NCBI GenBank assembly: GCA_025960445.1
Contig: JAICIT010000084.1
Span: 1 to 8,131, forward strand
Origin: Bradyrhizobium sp.
GTDB lineage: Bacteria; Pseudomonadota; Alphaproteobacteria; Rhizobiales; Xanthobacteraceae
Direction of reading: 5' to 3'
Length of the DNA: 8,131 nt
Shown here: piece after piece, positions 5,474 to 8,131 of the stretch
How positions within the stretch are numbered: position 1 is the first letter of the stretch
Layout: each line of letters starts with the position of its first letter
Program-made: the position numbers and the translations under genes
Notes under the pieces: generated by a model
What the model saw: the letters and a program-made list of their open reading frames with translations, nothing else
Databases searched by the model: none
Told to the model about the DNA's origin: nothing

Positions 5474-8131
5474 ATGTCATCCGCATTCGCGGCATTGCTC
5501 GCACGGATACGTTCATTTTCGCTCTCGATCGGGCAATTGACATTCGGCAGCTTCTTGCTGCTGCTGACTGTCATTGCCGCCACAAGCATGGCGAGCGTCA
5601 TTGCGCTCAGGCACATCAACTCCACTTTTGCCGAACTCCAGCGATTGCAAAGCATCGGTGATCTCGCCGAGGAGATCGATCGGCGCATGAATGAGCTGCG
5701 GCTGGCGGCGCGAGATTTCGTCACTGACCAAGGCGCCAGACCGGACCGGGTGGGCGAGGCCGCCTCGGCCCTCAGCGCACTTTTGAAAAAAACACGGCTC
5801 GAGCTTGCGCCCGATCAACAGCGGATGATCGACGGGGTCACCGCACGTTTGCAGAATTACCGGGAGGGCATCGAGCGAGTCACCACTTTGATTGCCCGTC
5901 GCTCGGAATTGAATTCGGCGCTGCCGGAGACGCGCGAGCGTTTCGAGCAGGCGATTTCCAACCAGCCCGACCGGGCGGCCGCGAGAAGCCTGTTTCGGGC
6001 GCAGAACCAGGTCGCCGCGGCCTTGCTGGCGCATGATCCCGAAGGCGCGGAGCGGGCGGCGCAGGCCATGCGAACGCTGTCGATCGATGATCCGTCGCTT
6101 CGCTCGGCGGCTGACGCTTACGCGAATGCCATCACTGCGATTTCAGCGGTCGAGGCCGAGATCGGTAAATTGGACAAGGAGGTGTTGGGCACGGAAGGAC
6201 GGCTGATCGGACGCGTCACCGAATTGCTGCGTGAAGTCAGCGCCCGACAGGGCCGGGTGCTGTCGCGAGATTTCGCGCGGACTCTGACCGAGGCTAGATG
6301 GCAGAGCATCATTCTGGGTATCGCTGGCGTCCTCATCGGGATTTTCGCGGCCCTGTTCGTGGTCCGACGCACGGTGCGACCGCTCGCATCGATTGCCGGT
6401 TCAATTCGCGCGCTCGCCGCGGGCCAGAAGGACGCCTCGATTCCCTCTACCGACGTGAGCAACGAAATCGGCGACATCGCCCGTGCGGCCGAAGTGTTCC
6501 GGCGCACTCTTGTCGACGCCGATAGCGCGCGAGAAGCAGCCGTTCGTGCGTTGGCCGAGCAGCGGCTGGCCGAGGAGAGCTATCGCAAGCTGTTCGAGGG
6601 TTCGGTCGACGGCATCTATGTGACGACCCCGGCTGGCGAGCTGCTCAATGCCAATCCGGCACTGGCTAAAATCATGGGCTATGACACGCCAGACCAACTG
6701 ATCCGAAGCATCGGGGATGTCACCGAGACGATCTACGTTCATCCGGCCGCGCGTGCTGAATATCAGCAACTGATGCGACGCGATGGCATGGTACGCGAAT
6801 TTGAATATCAGGTTCGCGACCGCAGCGGTGAAATTCTGTGGCTGTCGGACAGCGCCACAGCCGTTCGTGACGAAACGGGCGCTATCGTCCGCTATGAAGG
6901 GACGGTGCGGGACATTACCCATCAGAAGCGCGCCGAAGACGCAATCGCTGAAGGCCGGCGGCTGCTGCAACAGGTGATCGATACAGTGCCGGCGGTGATC
7001 AACGTCAAGGACAAGCAACTCCGCTACATCCTGATGAACCGCTATATGGCCGGCATTTTCGGCATTGAGCCTGCTGATGCGATCGGCCGAACCACCACCG
7101 ATCTGATGTCACGCTACGGCGCGCAAAAGACCGACGAGAACGACAAGCGCGTGCTGGCAATTGGAAGAGAGCTCGGATTCTACGAAGAGGAGTATCTGGA
7201 TTCGTCCGGCCATTTACGGCAATGGGTGGTGAACAAACTTCCCCTGCTGAATGCCGACGGTGAGATCGAAAACATCGTCACCGTTGCGCTCGATATCGGC
7301 GACCGCAAGCGCGGCGAACAGGAAATGCGCGCGGCAAAGGATGCCGCCGAGGCGGCCTTGCGCAATTTGCGGGAAACCCAGAACTCGCTGATCGAAGCGG
7401 AAAAGCTGGCCGCGCTGGGCAGACTGGTCGCTGGCGTTGCGCACGAGGTCAACAACCCCGTCGGCATCAGCCTGACGGTTGCTTCGTCGCTGGAGCGCAA
7501 GACGGCGCTGTTCGCCTCTCAAGTGGCGCGCGGCGAGCTTAGGCGGTCCAGCCTCAACGAGTTCCTCGAGACCAGCCGCGATGCGTCCTCGCAGCTGGTT
7601 TCCAATCTCAATCGCGCCGCGGAACTGATCGCCTCGTTCAAGCAGGTTGCCGCCGACCGCAATTACTCGGATCAACGCACCTTCGACCTGGGCGATTTGA
7701 CCGAGCAGGTGGTGATGAGTCTGCGGCCGGGTCTGCGAAAGCACAATCTGGCGCTCAATGTCGACTGCGAGCCCAATCTCACCATGAACAGCTATCCCGG
7801 GCCGTACGGACAGGTGCTCACCAATCTCTTCCTCAATTCCGTCGCGCATGCTTTCCCCGACGGCAAACCCGGCGCGGTTGACATCAAGGTGAGGGGCTCC
7901 GGCAAGGACAACGTCGAGATTTTGTTTTCGGACAACGGGTGTGGCATGTCGCTCGATGTTCGCCGCCGCGCCTTTGATCCGTTCTTCACTACGCGCCGCG
8001 ACCAGGGCGGCACCGGGCTCGGGCTGCATATTGTCTACAGCATCGTGACCAACCGCCTGGGCGGCCGGCTGCATCTGGATTCGCAACAGGGCGGCGGGAC
8101 ACGAATCCAGATCATTTTGCCGCGCGTGGCA
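5474..8131 (+). CDS. Membrane sensor histidine kinase, HAMP and two PAS domains (3' partial)
   Basis: The frame is open from ATG 5474 to the window edge (886 codons, no stop). Domain order: transmembrane helix about 20-45; helical periplasmic domain about 46-275, length and coiled character resembling a helical bimodular or four-helix sensor; transmembrane helix about 279-297; HAMP about 298-350; PAS 1 about 368-485, ending in the DIT motif; PAS 2 about 497-612; then the kinase core. The phosphoacceptor is H657 in ALGRLVAGVAHEVNNP. ATPase boxes are N788 (NLFLNSVAHAF), D820-N-G-C-G, FDPFFTT, and G846-T-G-L-G-L. After GGTRIQIILP the family usually ends, so only a few residues are probably missing. 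In-frame TTG 5459, GTG 5462 and TTG 5465 are alternative starts; ATG was preferred, although no good ribosome-binding site precedes it. The partner response regulator is expected downstream but is not visible. The ligand is unknown. Confidence 0.93.
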   Translation, partial: MSSAFAALLARIRSFSLSIGQLTFGSFLLLLTVIAATSMASVIALRHINSTFAELQRLQSIGDLAEEIDRRMNELRLAARDFVTDQGARPDRVGEAASALSALLKKTRLELAPDQQRMIDGVTARLQNYREGIERVTTLIARRSELNSALPETRERFEQAISNQPDRAAARSLFRAQNQVAAALLAHDPEGAERAAQAMRTLSIDDPSLRSAADAYANAITAISAVEAEIGKLDKEVLGTEGRLIGRVTELLREVSARQGRVLSRDFARTLTEARWQSIILGIAGVLIGIFAALFVVRRTVRPLASIAGSIRALAAGQKDASIPSTDVSNEIGDIARAAEVFRRTLVDADSAREAAVRALAEQRLAEESYRKLFEGSVDGIYVTTPAGELLNANPALAKIMGYDTPDQLIRSIGDVTETIYVHPAARAEYQQLMRRDGMVREFEYQVRDRSGEILWLSDSATAVRDETGAIVRYEGTVRDITHQKRAEDAIAEGRRLLQQVIDTVPAVINVKDKQLRYILMNRYMAGIFGIEPADAIGRTTTDLMSRYGAQKTDENDKRVLAIGRELGFYEEEYLDSSGHLRQWVVNKLPLLNADGEIENIVTVALDIGDRKRGEQEMRAAKDAAEAALRNLRETQNSLIEAEKLAALGRLVAGVAHEVNNPVGISLTVASSLERKTALFASQVARGELRRSSLNEFLETSRDASSQLVSNLNRAAELIASFKQVAADRNYSDQRTFDLGDLTEQVVMSLRPGLRKHNLALNVDCEPNLTMNSYPGPYGQVLTNLFLNSVAHAFPDGKPGAVDIKVRGSGKDNVEILFSDNGCGMSLDVRRRAFDPFFTTRRDQGGTGLGLHIVYSIVTNRLGGRLHLDSQQGGGTRIQIILPRVA

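Noticed and set aside
5374..5661. 95-codon + strand frame starting at the Nudix stop
   Set aside because: It runs out of frame through the kinase N-terminus, where the kinase frame gives a proper transmembrane helix and continues for 886 codons. The 95-codon product is His/Arg-rich and unrecognisable.
7214..8086. 290-codon open frame on the - strand
   Set aside because: It is antisense to the kinase core, where H657, N788, D820 and the G2 box are all readable on the + strand. No domain is seen in the reverse reading.

Overview
The window is high-GC bacterial DNA. Its codon bias, dense same-strand packing and protein types suggest an alphaproteobacterium of the Bradyrhizobium/Rhodopseudomonas kind; this is inference from style, not from a marker gene. 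Seven genes lie on the + strand and none is supported on the - strand. No tRNA, rRNA, CRISPR array, insertion sequence or phage gene was seen, and no gap between genes exceeds 135 bases.

Region 1 (109-3547) is a four-gene acyl-CoA degradation block: an SCP2/SCPx-type thiolase (109-1257), a DUF35 zinc-ribbon/OB-fold partner overlapping it by one base (1257-1649), a two-hotdog MaoC-type enoyl-CoA hydratase 2 (1785-2645) and a short-chain dehydrogenase (2669-3547). The last two resemble the hydratase-2 and (3R)-hydroxyacyl-CoA dehydrogenase domains of peroxisomal multifunctional enzyme type 2 (MFE-2/HSD17B4), here as separate genes in reversed order. Together they could hydrate an enoyl-CoA, oxidise the (3R)-hydroxyacyl-CoA to the 3-ketoacyl-CoA, and cleave it by thiolysis or by a related retro-aldol reaction. 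No acyl-CoA ligase, acyl-CoA dehydrogenase or regulator is in view, so the substrate is unknown.

Region 2 (3619-5377) holds a DapA/NAL-family class I lyase with a non-standard active site and, 4 bases after its stop, a Nudix hydrolase with the long Nudix-box insertion seen in NUDT19/RP2-like CoA diphosphatases. Both probably continue the same transcript. A hairpin with a nested inner stem lies between the dehydrogenase and the lyase.

Region 3 (5474-8131) is a membrane sensor histidine kinase that is open to the window edge. It has two membrane segments around a helical periplasmic domain, then HAMP, two PAS domains, a dimerisation/phosphoacceptor domain and a nearly complete ATPase domain. 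It is separated from the operon by 96 bases and may have its own promoter. Whether it senses something linked to the catabolic genes cannot be told from this window.

Nothing here proves a new system. The points most worth checking are the bacterial set of peroxisome-like enzymes, the altered lyase active site, and the two structured intergenic regions.
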